Below, piece after piece: positions 52,746-60,801 of a stretch of 64,000 bases of DNA. The position numbers were made by a program, and so were the translations under genes. The notes under the pieces were generated by a model. That model had not been told where the DNA came from. It searched no databases and saw only the letters and a list, made by a program, of their open reading frames with translations. This DNA is from Mycolicibacterium sp. CR10 (GTDB lineage Bacteria > Actinomycetota > Actinomycetes > Mycobacteriales > Mycobacteriaceae), in contig NZ_STGE01000032.1 in the NCBI RefSeq assembly GCF_005222675.1, forward strand, positions 186,001 to 250,000. Direction: 5' to 3'. The number at the start of each line of letters is the position of its first letter. Within the stretch, counting starts at the first letter, position 1.

Positions 52746-53519
52746 TCAGAGCGGGGTGACGTAGTGGCCGCTGATGCCGCCGTCGACCAGGAAACTCGAC
52801 GCGGTGATGAACGACGCGTCGTCGCTGGCCAGGAACGCCACGGCGGCGGCGAGTTCCTCCGGCTCGGCGAACCGGCCCACCGGGACGTGCACCAGCCTGC
52901 GCGCCGCGCGCTCGGGGTCCTTGGCGAACAGTTCCTGCAGCAGCGGGGTGTTCACCGGGCCGGGGCACAGCGCGTTGACCCGGATCCCCTGGCGCGCGTA
53001 CTGCACACCGAGCTCTCTGGACATCGCCAGCACGCCGCCCTTCGACGCGGTGTAGGAGATCTGCGAAGTCGCCGAGCCCATCACCGCCACGAACGACGCG
53101 GTGTTGATGATGGAGCCCTTCTGCGCAGGCACCATGTGCCGCAGCGCGGCCTTGCAGCAGAAGAACACCGATTTGAGGTTGATGTCCTGGACCCGCTGCC
53201 AGGCGTCGATCCCGGTGTTCTCGATGAGATCGTCCTCGGGCGGACTGATCCCGGCGTTGTTGAACGCGATGTCGACGCCACCGTGCACCTCGACGGCGGT
53301 GTCGAACAACTGATCCACCGCAACCTGATCCGAGACGTCGACCTGCACGAACGTCACGTTCATGTCGTCGGCGACGGTCTTGCCGGTGGCCGGGTCGACG
53401 TCGCCGATCACGATGATGGCGCCTTCGGCCTGCATCCGCTTGGCGGTCGCCAGCCCGATGCCGCTGGCACCGCCGGTGATGACGGCGACCTTGTCCTTCA
53501 GCCGCTGGGTCAGATCCAC
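52746..53519 (-). CDS. Short-chain dehydrogenase/reductase (Rv2857c type)
   Basis: About 257 residues. NAD(P) motif VITGGASGIGLATA, NNAGIS motif, catalytic Ser in NTASFVAV and YTASKGG, C-terminal NALCPGPVNTPLL. Classical SDR oxidoreductase; substrate unknown. The GTG at 53519 shares one base with the TAG stop of the aldehyde dehydrogenase gene and has GGAGGTGAG upstream, so translation is coupled. Confidence 0.92.
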   Translation of the reverse strand: MDLTQRLKDKVAVITGGASGIGLATAKRMQAEGAIIVIGDVDPATGKTVADDMNVTFVQVDVSDQVAVDQLFDTAVEVHGGVDIAFNNAGISPPEDDLIENTGIDAWQRVQDINLKSVFFCCKAALRHMVPAQKGSIINTASFVAVMGSATSQISYTASKGGVLAMSRELGVQYARQGIRVNALCPGPVNTPLLQELFAKDPERAARRLVHVPVGRFAEPEELAAAVAFLASDDASFITASSFLVDGGISGHYVTPL

Positions 53520-54886
53520 TAGCTCACCTCCGTGATTGCGAAGAAGACGTTCTTGGTTTCGGTGAAGTGCAGCGGCGCATCCGGACCCAGTTCCCGGCCG
53601 AGGCCGGACTGCTTGAACCCGCCGAACGGGGTGGTGTACCGCACCGACGAATGCGAATTCACGCTCAGGTTGCCCGATTCCACCGCTCGGGAGACCCGCA
53701 CGGCCCGCGACAGGTTGTCGGTCCAGATCGATCCGGACAGCCCGTAGGGGGTGTCGTTGGCCAGCGCGATCGCGTCGGCCTCGTCGTCGAAGGGCAGGAC
53801 CGTCACTACCGGGCCGAAGATCTCCTCGGTGACCGCACGGTGGTTGCGCGCCGGGGTGAGAACCGTTGGCGGGAACCAGTAGCCGGCTCCGGTCGGTGCC
53901 GAGCCACGGAACGCCACCGGTGCATCGTCGGGGACGAAGGAGGCGACGGTGTCGAGGTGCGGCCGCGACACCAGTGGTCCCATCTCGCTGTCCCGCGATG
54001 CCGGGTCCCCGACGACGACACCCTTGACGGCCGGCTCGAGGAGCTCCATGAACCTGTCGTAGACGTTGCGCTGCACCAGAATCCGGCTTCGTGCACAACA
54101 GTCCTGACCGGCATTGTCGAAGACGCCGTAGGGCGCTGTGGCGGCGGCCTTCTCCAGGTCGCAGTCGTCGAACACGATGTTGGCACTCTTGCCGCCCAGC
54201 TCCAGGGTCACCCGCTTCACCTGGGCCGCAGCGCCGGCCATCACCTTGACGCCGACCTCGGTCGAGCCGGTGAAGACGATCTTGCGGACGTCGGGGTGGC
54301 TGATGAAGCGCTCCCCGACCACCGACCCCTTGCCCGGCAGCACCTGGAACAGCCCGTCGGGCAGCCCCGCATCGCGGCCCAGTTCGGCCAGCCGCATCGT
54401 GGTCAGGGGGGTGATCTCGGCCGGTTTCACCAGCACGGCGTTGCCCGCGGCCAGCGCGGGCACGAAGCCCCACGACGCGATCGTCATCGGGAAGTTCCAG
54501 GGCGCGATGACCGCGACGACACCGAGCGGCTCGTTGAACGTGACGTCGAGCCCACCCGCGACGGGAATCTGCTTGCCGGACATGCGTTCCGGGCTGGCCG
54601 AGTAGAACTGCAGCACGTCGCGGACGTGCCCCGCCTCCCATTCGGCGTTACCGATCACGTGTCCTGAGTTGGCGACTTCGAGCGCGGCAAGCTCGTCCAC
54701 GTGGGCATCCACCTGCGCGGCGAACGCGCGCAGCGCTGCGGCCCGCTCCGCGGGTGCCAGCTTCGCCCAGCGCTTCTGTGCATCCTTCGCGCGGGCGACG
54801 GCGTCGTCTACCGCGGGCACGTCGAGTTGCTCGACGGTCCGCAGCACCTCCTCGGTCGCCGGGTTGATCAGTGTGGACGTGCTCAT
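53519..54886 (-). CDS. aldC: NAD-dependent aldehyde dehydrogenase (AldC type)
   Basis: 455 residues, same length as AldC (Rv2858c). Catalytic Cys in NAGQDCCARSRILVQ, general base Glu in VTLELGGKSANIV, APWNFPMTIASW and the C-terminal FGGFKQSGLGRELG. In a gamma-glutamylation route it would oxidise the gamma-glutamyl-amino-aldehyde, like PuuC. ATG at 54886; 5 nt after the amidotransferase gene. Confidence 0.93.
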   Translation of the reverse strand: MSTSTLINPATEEVLRTVEQLDVPAVDDAVARAKDAQKRWAKLAPAERAAALRAFAAQVDAHVDELAALEVANSGHVIGNAEWEAGHVRDVLQFYSASPERMSGKQIPVAGGLDVTFNEPLGVVAVIAPWNFPMTIASWGFVPALAAGNAVLVKPAEITPLTTMRLAELGRDAGLPDGLFQVLPGKGSVVGERFISHPDVRKIVFTGSTEVGVKVMAGAAAQVKRVTLELGGKSANIVFDDCDLEKAAATAPYGVFDNAGQDCCARSRILVQRNVYDRFMELLEPAVKGVVVGDPASRDSEMGPLVSRPHLDTVASFVPDDAPVAFRGSAPTGAGYWFPPTVLTPARNHRAVTEEIFGPVVTVLPFDDEADAIALANDTPYGLSGSIWTDNLSRAVRVSRAVESGNLSVNSHSSVRYTTPFGGFKQSGLGRELGPDAPLHFTETKNVFFAITEVS

Positions 54887-54891
54887 GGAAG

Positions 54892-55641
54892 TTACTGGAC
54901 CCTTTCTGTCGCGTAATCTGCTGCCGCCGCGACGATGCCGGCGAACAGCCGCAGATCGTCGAGGCGTTCCTCCGGATGCCATTGGACGGCGAGCACGAAG
55001 TGCTCGCCCGGCATCTCGACCGCTTCGATCACCCCGTCGGCGCCGTCCTGGGCCGATACGATCAGTCCGTGGCCGACTCGGTCGATGGCCTGATGGTGGT
55101 AGCACTGCGCCTGGGTGTCGGGGCCGACGAGCGCGCTCAGCCGGGTACCGGGCACCGTGTGCACGGTCGAGGTGCTGAAGACCGCGTTGCCCGCCTGATG
55201 TCCGTGGTGTCCGATCACGTCGGGCAGGTGCTGGTGCAGCGTGCCACCGAGCGCGACGTTGAGGACCTGCGCGCCGCGGCAGATTCCCAGTACCGGCATG
55301 CGTCGCGCCAAAGCGCCTCGCAGCAGGGCGAACTCGAATGCATCGCGCTCGCGTGCGGGCTCGTCGGTGGTGGGGTGCGGGGCGTGTCCGTAGGTCGCCG
55401 GGTCGACGTCTCTGCCCCCGGTGACGACCAGCCCGTCGAGACCGTCGAGGACGCGGGCGGCAATCACGTCCTCGACCGGCTGCGGGGGCAGCAGCGTCGC
55501 GATGCCCCCCGCCATCGTCACGCCGTCGAGGTAGATCGCGGGCAGGAAGCTCGCTCGGACATCCCATACCCCGGTCTGGGCCTGCTGGAGATATGTCGTC
55601 AGGCCGATGACCGGCCTCGGCTCAGAGCCGTTCGAAGCCAC
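54892..55641 (-). CDS. Class I glutamine amidotransferase-like hydrolase (peptidase C26)
   Basis: About 249 residues. Nucleophile Cys in VLGICRGAQVLNVALGG and the His-Glu pair in VLAVQWHPEERLDDLR; start PVIGLTTYLQQAQTGVWD. The peptidase C26 form includes PuuD, which removes the gamma-glutamyl group. The GTG at 55641 overlaps the glnA4 stop by 20 nt. Position between glnA4 and aldC supports a role as gamma-glutamyl-amine hydrolase (inference). Confidence 0.9.
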   Translation of the reverse strand: MASNGSEPRPVIGLTTYLQQAQTGVWDVRASFLPAIYLDGVTMAGGIATLLPPQPVEDVIAARVLDGLDGLVVTGGRDVDPATYGHAPHPTTDEPARERDAFEFALLRGALARRMPVLGICRGAQVLNVALGGTLHQHLPDVIGHHGHQAGNAVFSTSTVHTVPGTRLSALVGPDTQAQCYHHQAIDRVGHGLIVSAQDGADGVIEAVEMPGEHFVLAVQWHPEERLDDLRLFAGIVAAAADYATERVQ

Positions 55642-57022
55642 GGCGCCTCTCCCAATCGGTGACCGCGGAATTGAACGCCTTGAGCTCCACGCGGGCGTTG
55701 TTGAGGTAGTGGTCGACGACGTCGTCCCCGAACGCCTCGCGCGCCACGGCCGAACCCTCGAACAAGGCCGCCGCCTCGGCCAGAGTCGTCGGAAGCCGCT
55801 CGGCACCACTGGTATAGGCGTTGCCCTCCAAGGCATCCGGCAGCTCCAGGCCCTCATCGATGCCGTGCAGCCCGCCCGCGATCAGCGCGGCAACGGCGAG
55901 GTACTGGTTGACGTCGCCACCGGGCGCCCGGCACTCCATCCGCATGCCGTGCCCGTGCCCGACGACCCGCAACGAACAGGTCCGGTTGTCCATGCCCCAG
56001 GCAACAGCGGTCGGCGCGAAGCTACCGTCGACGAACCGCTTGTAGGAGTTGATGTTCGGCGCAAAGAACAGGGTGAGCTCGCGCATCGTCGCGAGCTGGC
56101 CGGCGATGAAGCTGCGGAACATCGGCGACATACCGAGCGGATCCGAGTCATCAGAGAACACGGCCGAACCGTCCGTTCCCCGGAACGAGATGTGGATATG
56201 ACAGCTGTTTCCCTCGCGCTCATCGTATTTCGCCATGAAGGTCAGGCTCTTGCCGTGCTTATCGGCGATCTCCTTGGCACCGTTCTTGTAGATGGTGTGG
56301 TTGTCACACGTCACCAGCGCGTCGTCGTAGCGGAAGCCGATCTCCTGTTGCCCGAAGTTGCACTCCCCCTTGACGCCTTCGCAGTACAGGCCTGCGCCTT
56401 CCATGCCGCGCCGGATGTCGCGCAGCAGCGGCTCCATCCGTGTCGATGCGACCATCGCGTAGTCGATGTTGTAGTCGGTGGCAGGCGTCAGGCCGCGGTA
56501 CCCGGCAGCCCAGGCGGCCCGGTAGGAGTCGTCGAACACGATGAACTCGAGTTCCGTGGCGGCGACGGACGTCATGCCGCGGTCGGCAAGCCGGTCCAGC
56601 TGAGCCTGCAGGATGCTGCGCGGCGCCTGCTTGACGGGTCTGCCGTCGGTCCACGAAAGGTCGGCCATGACCAATGCTGTGGCCGGCTGCCAGGGCAGCA
56701 ATCGGAGTGTGGAGAAGTCCGGCGTCATGACCATGTCGCCGTATCCGGTATCCCAACTCGAGATCGTGTAGCCGTCGACGGTGTTCATGTCCACATCGAC
56801 CGACAGCAGGTAGTTGCAGCACTCGGCGCCGTGTGCGGCCACGTCGTCCGCGAAGAGCCGGGCCGAGATGCGTTTGCCGACCAACCGCCCCTGCATGTCG
56901 GTGAACCCGACTATCACGGTGTCTACCGCGTCGTCGGCGATGAGTCGCTCCAGATCGGTTTGCGACAACATCCCGGGTCGGGAATTCGATCCTGTCGCCA
57001 CGGGGCCTCCCTTGTCAGACAT
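55622..57022 (-). CDS. glnA4: Glutamine synthetase-like GlnA4 (gamma-glutamyl-amine ligase type)
   Basis: 466 residues. Glutamine-synthetase fold: FTDMQGRLVGKRISARLF, ATELEFIVFDDSY, NSCHIHISFRG and the later SPMFRSFIAGQL and NSYKRF. Divergent members of this class (PuuA, Streptomyces GlnA3/GlnA4) ligate glutamate to polyamines or ethanolamine rather than ammonia. The cluster with an aldehyde dehydrogenase, a C26 hydrolase and a permease argues for that role here. Start ATG at 57022; divergent from the permease. Confidence 0.92.
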   Translation of the reverse strand: MSDKGGPVATGSNSRPGMLSQTDLERLIADDAVDTVIVGFTDMQGRLVGKRISARLFADDVAAHGAECCNYLLSVDVDMNTVDGYTISSWDTGYGDMVMTPDFSTLRLLPWQPATALVMADLSWTDGRPVKQAPRSILQAQLDRLADRGMTSVAATELEFIVFDDSYRAAWAAGYRGLTPATDYNIDYAMVASTRMEPLLRDIRRGMEGAGLYCEGVKGECNFGQQEIGFRYDDALVTCDNHTIYKNGAKEIADKHGKSLTFMAKYDEREGNSCHIHISFRGTDGSAVFSDDSDPLGMSPMFRSFIAGQLATMRELTLFFAPNINSYKRFVDGSFAPTAVAWGMDNRTCSLRVVGHGHGMRMECRAPGGDVNQYLAVAALIAGGLHGIDEGLELPDALEGNAYTSGAERLPTTLAEAAALFEGSAVAREAFGDDVVDHYLNNARVELKAFNSAVTDWERRRGFERL

Positions 57023-57091
57023 GTCGAAAAGTCAACCATTGAATTCCTGCCACCGGGCAATCCCGTGACACTTTTACACAACCTTCACTGC

Positions 57092-57115
57092 CAAAGGTAG
57101 GACACCAGTCCTTTG
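57092..57115. promoter_or_regulatory. Inverted repeat between glnA4 and permease
   Basis: CAAAGG at 57092-57097 and CCTTTG at 57110-57115 enclose AGGAC-ACCA-GTCCT (57099-57112). It overlaps a TTGACA hexamer at 57113-57118 that could be the -35 of the permease gene. A GntR-type regulator from the cluster could act here on both divergent operons. Confidence 0.5.
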
Positions 57116-57178
57116 ACATTCTATTGTCCCTACTCAGTGCGCGCTTTTGGTGAGCGCTGCCAGGAGAAGGAGACCACC

Positions 57179-58753
57179 GTGCCAGAGGGTCACGAAATAC
57201 TCGACGACGACGAAAAGCACCTTGCATCGCTGGGGTACACCCAGGAACTGAACCGCTCCTGGTCCGGGTTCAGTAACTTCGCCATTTCGTTCTCCATCAT
57301 CTCGATCCTGGCCGGCTGCTTCACGTCCTTCGGTCTCGGCTGGAACAACGGCGGTCCCGCGGCCATCGCCTGGGGCTGGCCGATCATCTCGGTCTTCATC
57401 CTGATCATCGGGTTGTGCATGTCCGAGCTGGTGTCCGCCTACCCCACGTCGGGCGGTATCTACTGGTGGGCCGCCAAACTCGGTGGCGCCAAGGCCGGCT
57501 TCTACACCGGCTGGCTGAACCTCATCGGGCTGATCGCCATTTTGGCGTCGGTGGCCTATGGATGCGCGACCTTCCTCGACCTGACGCTGAGCACATTCAG
57601 TGAGAGCTGGGCCGCCAGCTACAGCCTGACCAGGGTGTTCTGGATGTTCCTGGCAATCCTCGCCGTCTCGGCGCTCATCAACATCTTCTCGTCGCACCTG
57701 CTGGCCGTCATCAACAACGTCTCGGTGTGGTGGCATGTGGCCGGCGCGGCGATCGTGATCGCGATCCTCTGGCTGATCCCGAAGCAGCACGCCAGCTTCA
57801 GCGACGTATTCGCCACGACTGTCAACAACACCGGAATGTTCAACGGCGACAAGGGGTGGGGCTGGCTCATCTTCGTCCTGCCCATCGCCGCGATCCTGAC
57901 GCAGTACACGATCACCGGCTACGACGCCTCGGCCCACCTGTCCGAGGAGACCAAGAGCGCTGCCGACGGTGCGGCCAAAGGCATCTGGCGGTCGATCTTC
58001 TACTCCGCCATCGGCGGCTGGATCCTGCTGCTGACCTTCCTGTTTGCGGTCCAAGACGTCGAGGGAGTCACGGCGGGTGGTGGCGCCGTCGTGGTGATCT
58101 TCACCCAAGCGATGGATTCCGGCTGGGTCGCCATCGTGCTGCTGATCTCCACGGCCGGTCAGTTCTTCTGCACGACGGCGTGCCAGACGAGCGCGTCGCG
58201 GATGTTGTTCGCGTTCAGCCGGGACCGCGCAGTACCCGGCCACCAGCTGTGGTCGAAGGTCAGCAAGAACAAGATCCCCGCCAACGGCGTCATCGTCACC
58301 GCCGTACTGGCCGCCGCCATCACGCTGCCCGCCCTCGTCGAGGTCGACATCAACGGCGCACCCGTGCCGATCGCGTTCTTCGCGGTGGTGTCCATCGGCG
58401 TCGTCGGGCTCTACCTGTGCTTCGCGGTGCCGATCTACTACCGCTGGAAGGCGGGCGACTCGTTCCCGGTCGGCAAGTGGAACCTGCGCGGGCACCACAA
58501 GTGGATGGCCCCGGTCGCGCTCGCCGAGATCGCGGTCACGTCGCTGATCGCGTTGTTCCCGACGTCCATCGGCGGGGTGCCCTTCGGCGGCAGCTTCGAA
58601 TGGAAGTACGTCAACTACACCCCGATCCTCGTCGGCACGGTCCTGCTCCTGCTCTTCATCTACTGGCACGTGTCGGTGAAGAACTGGTTCACCGGCCCGA
58701 TCAAGCAGGTCGAACTCACCGAGTCGGGCGAGGAAATCATCCTCGACAGGTAG
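57179..58753 (+). CDS. APC-family amino acid/amine permease
   Basis: About 524 residues with 12 predicted helices. Amino acid-polyamine-organocation type: FSNFAISFSIISILAGCFTS, PTSGGIYWWAAKLGG, and ITGYDASAHLSEETKSAADG. The similarity is to GABA/choline/ethanolamine-type permeases. GTG at 57179 with AGGAGAAGGAG just upstream. It probably imports the substrate for the GlnA4 pathway. A 22-bp hairpin begins 9 nt after the stop. Confidence 0.9.
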   Translation: MPEGHEILDDDEKHLASLGYTQELNRSWSGFSNFAISFSIISILAGCFTSFGLGWNNGGPAAIAWGWPIISVFILIIGLCMSELVSAYPTSGGIYWWAAKLGGAKAGFYTGWLNLIGLIAILASVAYGCATFLDLTLSTFSESWAASYSLTRVFWMFLAILAVSALINIFSSHLLAVINNVSVWWHVAGAAIVIAILWLIPKQHASFSDVFATTVNNTGMFNGDKGWGWLIFVLPIAAILTQYTITGYDASAHLSEETKSAADGAAKGIWRSIFYSAIGGWILLLTFLFAVQDVEGVTAGGGAVVVIFTQAMDSGWVAIVLLISTAGQFFCTTACQTSASRMLFAFSRDRAVPGHQLWSKVSKNKIPANGVIVTAVLAAAITLPALVEVDINGAPVPIAFFAVVSIGVVGLYLCFAVPIYYRWKAGDSFPVGKWNLRGHHKWMAPVALAEIAVTSLIALFPTSIGGVPFGGSFEWKYVNYTPILVGTVLLLLFIYWHVSVKNWFTGPIKQVELTESGEEIILDR

Positions 58754-58761
58754 CGCGCACA

Positions 58762-58823
58762 CGCCGAGACTGCGGGGAGATCGTCAAATCGGCCCATACG
58801 GCGATCTCCCGGCAGTCTCGGCG
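58762..58823. terminator. Long hairpin after the permease gene
   Basis: Arms 58762-58783 and 58802-58823 are complementary at 21 of 22 positions (single mismatch at the 13th base), with an 18-nt loop. It starts 9 nt after the permease stop. There is no T tract, as usual for mycobacterial terminators; a dispersed palindromic repeat is also possible. Confidence 0.7.
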
Positions 58824-58894
58824 AGGCTCCCGATCCGATGCGTTGACTGATCCGACCCTGTGACGGGTATCTCGATCTTGATCGCCCAACTCGG

Positions 58895-58919
58895 GTTTGA
58901 CCCGGTGGTGCCCGGGTAA
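58895..58919 (+). promoter_or_regulatory. SigF-type promoter upstream of the NAGGN operon
   Basis: GTTT (58895-58898), a 15-nt spacer, then GGGTAA (58914-58919), a good match to the mycobacterial SigF consensus GTTT-N15-17-GGGTA. Transcription would start near 58926, giving a leader of about 70 nt before asnO. Confidence 0.55.
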
Positions 58920-58982
58920 TTAACGACGGCGCCGGCCCTTCGCGCGGCGGCGTCAGCCCGATCGAGAACCGCCGATACAGAG

Positions 58983-58988
58983 TAGGGT
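58983..58988 (+). promoter_or_regulatory. -10 box for leaderless asnO transcript
   Basis: TAGGGT, exactly 7 nt before the GTG at 58996, same hexamer and spacing as at 38074. Together with the SigF-like site this suggests two promoters for the operon. Confidence 0.55.
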
Positions 58989-58995
58989 CGAACAG

Positions 58996-60801
58996 GTGTG
59001 TGGAGCCACCGGCGAGGTACGCCTCGACGGAAAAACCCCAGATATCAGCGCCGTTGCGGCGATGGCCGAGGTCATGATTCCCCGCGGGCCGGACGCCGCG
59101 GGGGTGTGGTCCCAAGGCAGGGTCGCCCTCGGGCACCGGCGCCTGAAGATCATCGACCTGTCCGAGGCAGGCGCCCAGCCGATGGTCGACTCCGACCTCG
59201 GGTTGACGGTCGCCTGGAACGGCTGCATCTACAACTACGAAGCACTGCGTGACGAGCTCGCCGGCCACGGCTACCGCTTCTTTTCGCACAGCGACACCGA
59301 GGTGCTGCTGAAGGGCTACCACCACTGGGGCGACCGCTTCGTCGACCACCTCAAGGGCATGTTCGCGTTCGCGATCGTCGAGCGGGACAGCGGGCGTGTG
59401 CTGCTGGGCCGCGACCGCCTGGGCATCAAGCCGCTCTACGTCACCGAGAACGCCGACCGGATCCGGTTCGCGTCGTCGCTGCCCGCGCTGCTCGCCGGCG
59501 GCGGCGTCGACACCCGCATCGACCCGGTCGCGCTGCATCACTACATGACGTTCCATTCGGTGGTGCCGCCCCCACACACGATCCTGCGCGGGGTCAGCAA
59601 GGTGCCGCCCGCCTCGCTGGTCGCGATCGAGCCCGACGGCACGCGCACCACGACCACGTACTGGGCGCCCGACTTCACCCGCCGTGACGATCGCGCCGAC
59701 TGGGACGAACGTGATTGGGAGAACGCGGTTCTGGAGTCTTTGCGGGTCGCGGTCAAGCGGCGGCTGGTCGCCGACGTCCCGGTCGGGTGTCTGCTGTCGG
59801 GCGGCGTCGACTCCAGCCTGATCGTCGGGCTGCTCGCCGAGGCCGGCCAGCACGGCCTGAAGACCTTCTCGATCGGCTTCGAATCGGTGGGCGGCGTGCA
59901 GGGCGACGAGTTCCGTTACTCCGACATCGTCGCCGAGCGGTTCGCGACCGATCACCATCAGATCCGCATCGGCACCGAGCGGATGCTGCCCGCGCTCGGC
60001 GACGCGATCGACGCGATGAGCGAGCCGATGGTCAGCCACGACTGCGTGGCCTTTTATCTGCTCAGCCAGGAGGTGGCCAAGCACGTCAAGGTCGTGCAGT
60101 CCGGGCAGGGCGCCGACGAGGTGTTCGCCGGCTACCACTGGTATCCCCCGATGGGTGAGCCGGCGGCCGCCTCACTGGAGGGATCGGTCGCCAGCTACCG
60201 GGCGGCGTTCTTCGACCGTGACCGGTCCGGATACGCCGATCTGGTATCGCCGGCCTTCGTGACCGCCGACGATCCGAGCGAACTCTTCGTCACCGAGCAC
60301 TTCGCCCGCGCCGGAGCCCAAGGCGGCGTCGACCGCGCGCTGCGGTTGGACACCACCGTCATGCTGGTCGACGACCCGGTCAAACGCGTGGACAACATGA
60401 CGATGGCGTGGGGACTGGAAGGCCGGGTGCCGTTCCTCGACCACGAACTCGTGGAGCTGGCCGCCACCTGCCCGCCGCAGTACAAGACCGCCCACGGCGG
60501 CAAAGGCGTGCTCAAGCAGGCCGCCCGCCAGGTAGTTCCGTCTGCGGTGATCGACCGCCCCAAGGGCTACTTCCCGGTGCCCGCGCTCACCCACCTCGAG
60601 GGGCCGTACCTGGATATGGTCCGCGACGCGCTGTACGCGCCGGAAGCCAAGGAGCGCGGCCTGTTCCGACCGGAGGCCGTGGATCGGCTGTTGGCCGACC
60701 CGAACGGCAAGCTGACCCCACTCCGCGGAAACGAGCTCTGGCAGATCGCCCTGCTCGAGCTGTGGCTGCAACGGCACGGCATCAACGGACTGGCCGCATG
60801 A
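58996..60801 (+). CDS. asnO: N-acetylglutaminylglutamine amidotransferase (asparagine synthetase family)
   Basis: 601 residues. N-terminal class II glutaminase domain starts with the catalytic Cys2 (MCGATGEVR), which fixes the GTG at 58996 as the start; C-terminal synthetase domain has the PP-motif CLLSGGVDSSLIVGLL and VQSGQGADEVFAGYHWYP. The combination with the next gene identifies it as the amidotransferase that converts N-acetylglutaminylglutamine to its amide (NAGGN), an osmoprotectant. ATGA overlap with the next gene. Confidence 0.9.
   Translation: MCGATGEVRLDGKTPDISAVAAMAEVMIPRGPDAAGVWSQGRVALGHRRLKIIDLSEAGAQPMVDSDLGLTVAWNGCIYNYEALRDELAGHGYRFFSHSDTEVLLKGYHHWGDRFVDHLKGMFAFAIVERDSGRVLLGRDRLGIKPLYVTENADRIRFASSLPALLAGGGVDTRIDPVALHHYMTFHSVVPPPHTILRGVSKVPPASLVAIEPDGTRTTTTYWAPDFTRRDDRADWDERDWENAVLESLRVAVKRRLVADVPVGCLLSGGVDSSLIVGLLAEAGQHGLKTFSIGFESVGGVQGDEFRYSDIVAERFATDHHQIRIGTERMLPALGDAIDAMSEPMVSHDCVAFYLLSQEVAKHVKVVQSGQGADEVFAGYHWYPPMGEPAAASLEGSVASYRAAFFDRDRSGYADLVSPAFVTADDPSELFVTEHFARAGAQGGVDRALRLDTTVMLVDDPVKRVDNMTMAWGLEGRVPFLDHELVELAATCPPQYKTAHGGKGVLKQAARQVVPSAVIDRPKGYFPVPALTHLEGPYLDMVRDALYAPEAKERGLFRPEAVDRLLADPNGKLTPLRGNELWQIALLELWLQRHGINGLAA

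Noticed and set aside
57134..58762. Minus-strand open frame of 542 codons
   Set aside because: Antisense to the APC permease, which has clear helices and family motifs.
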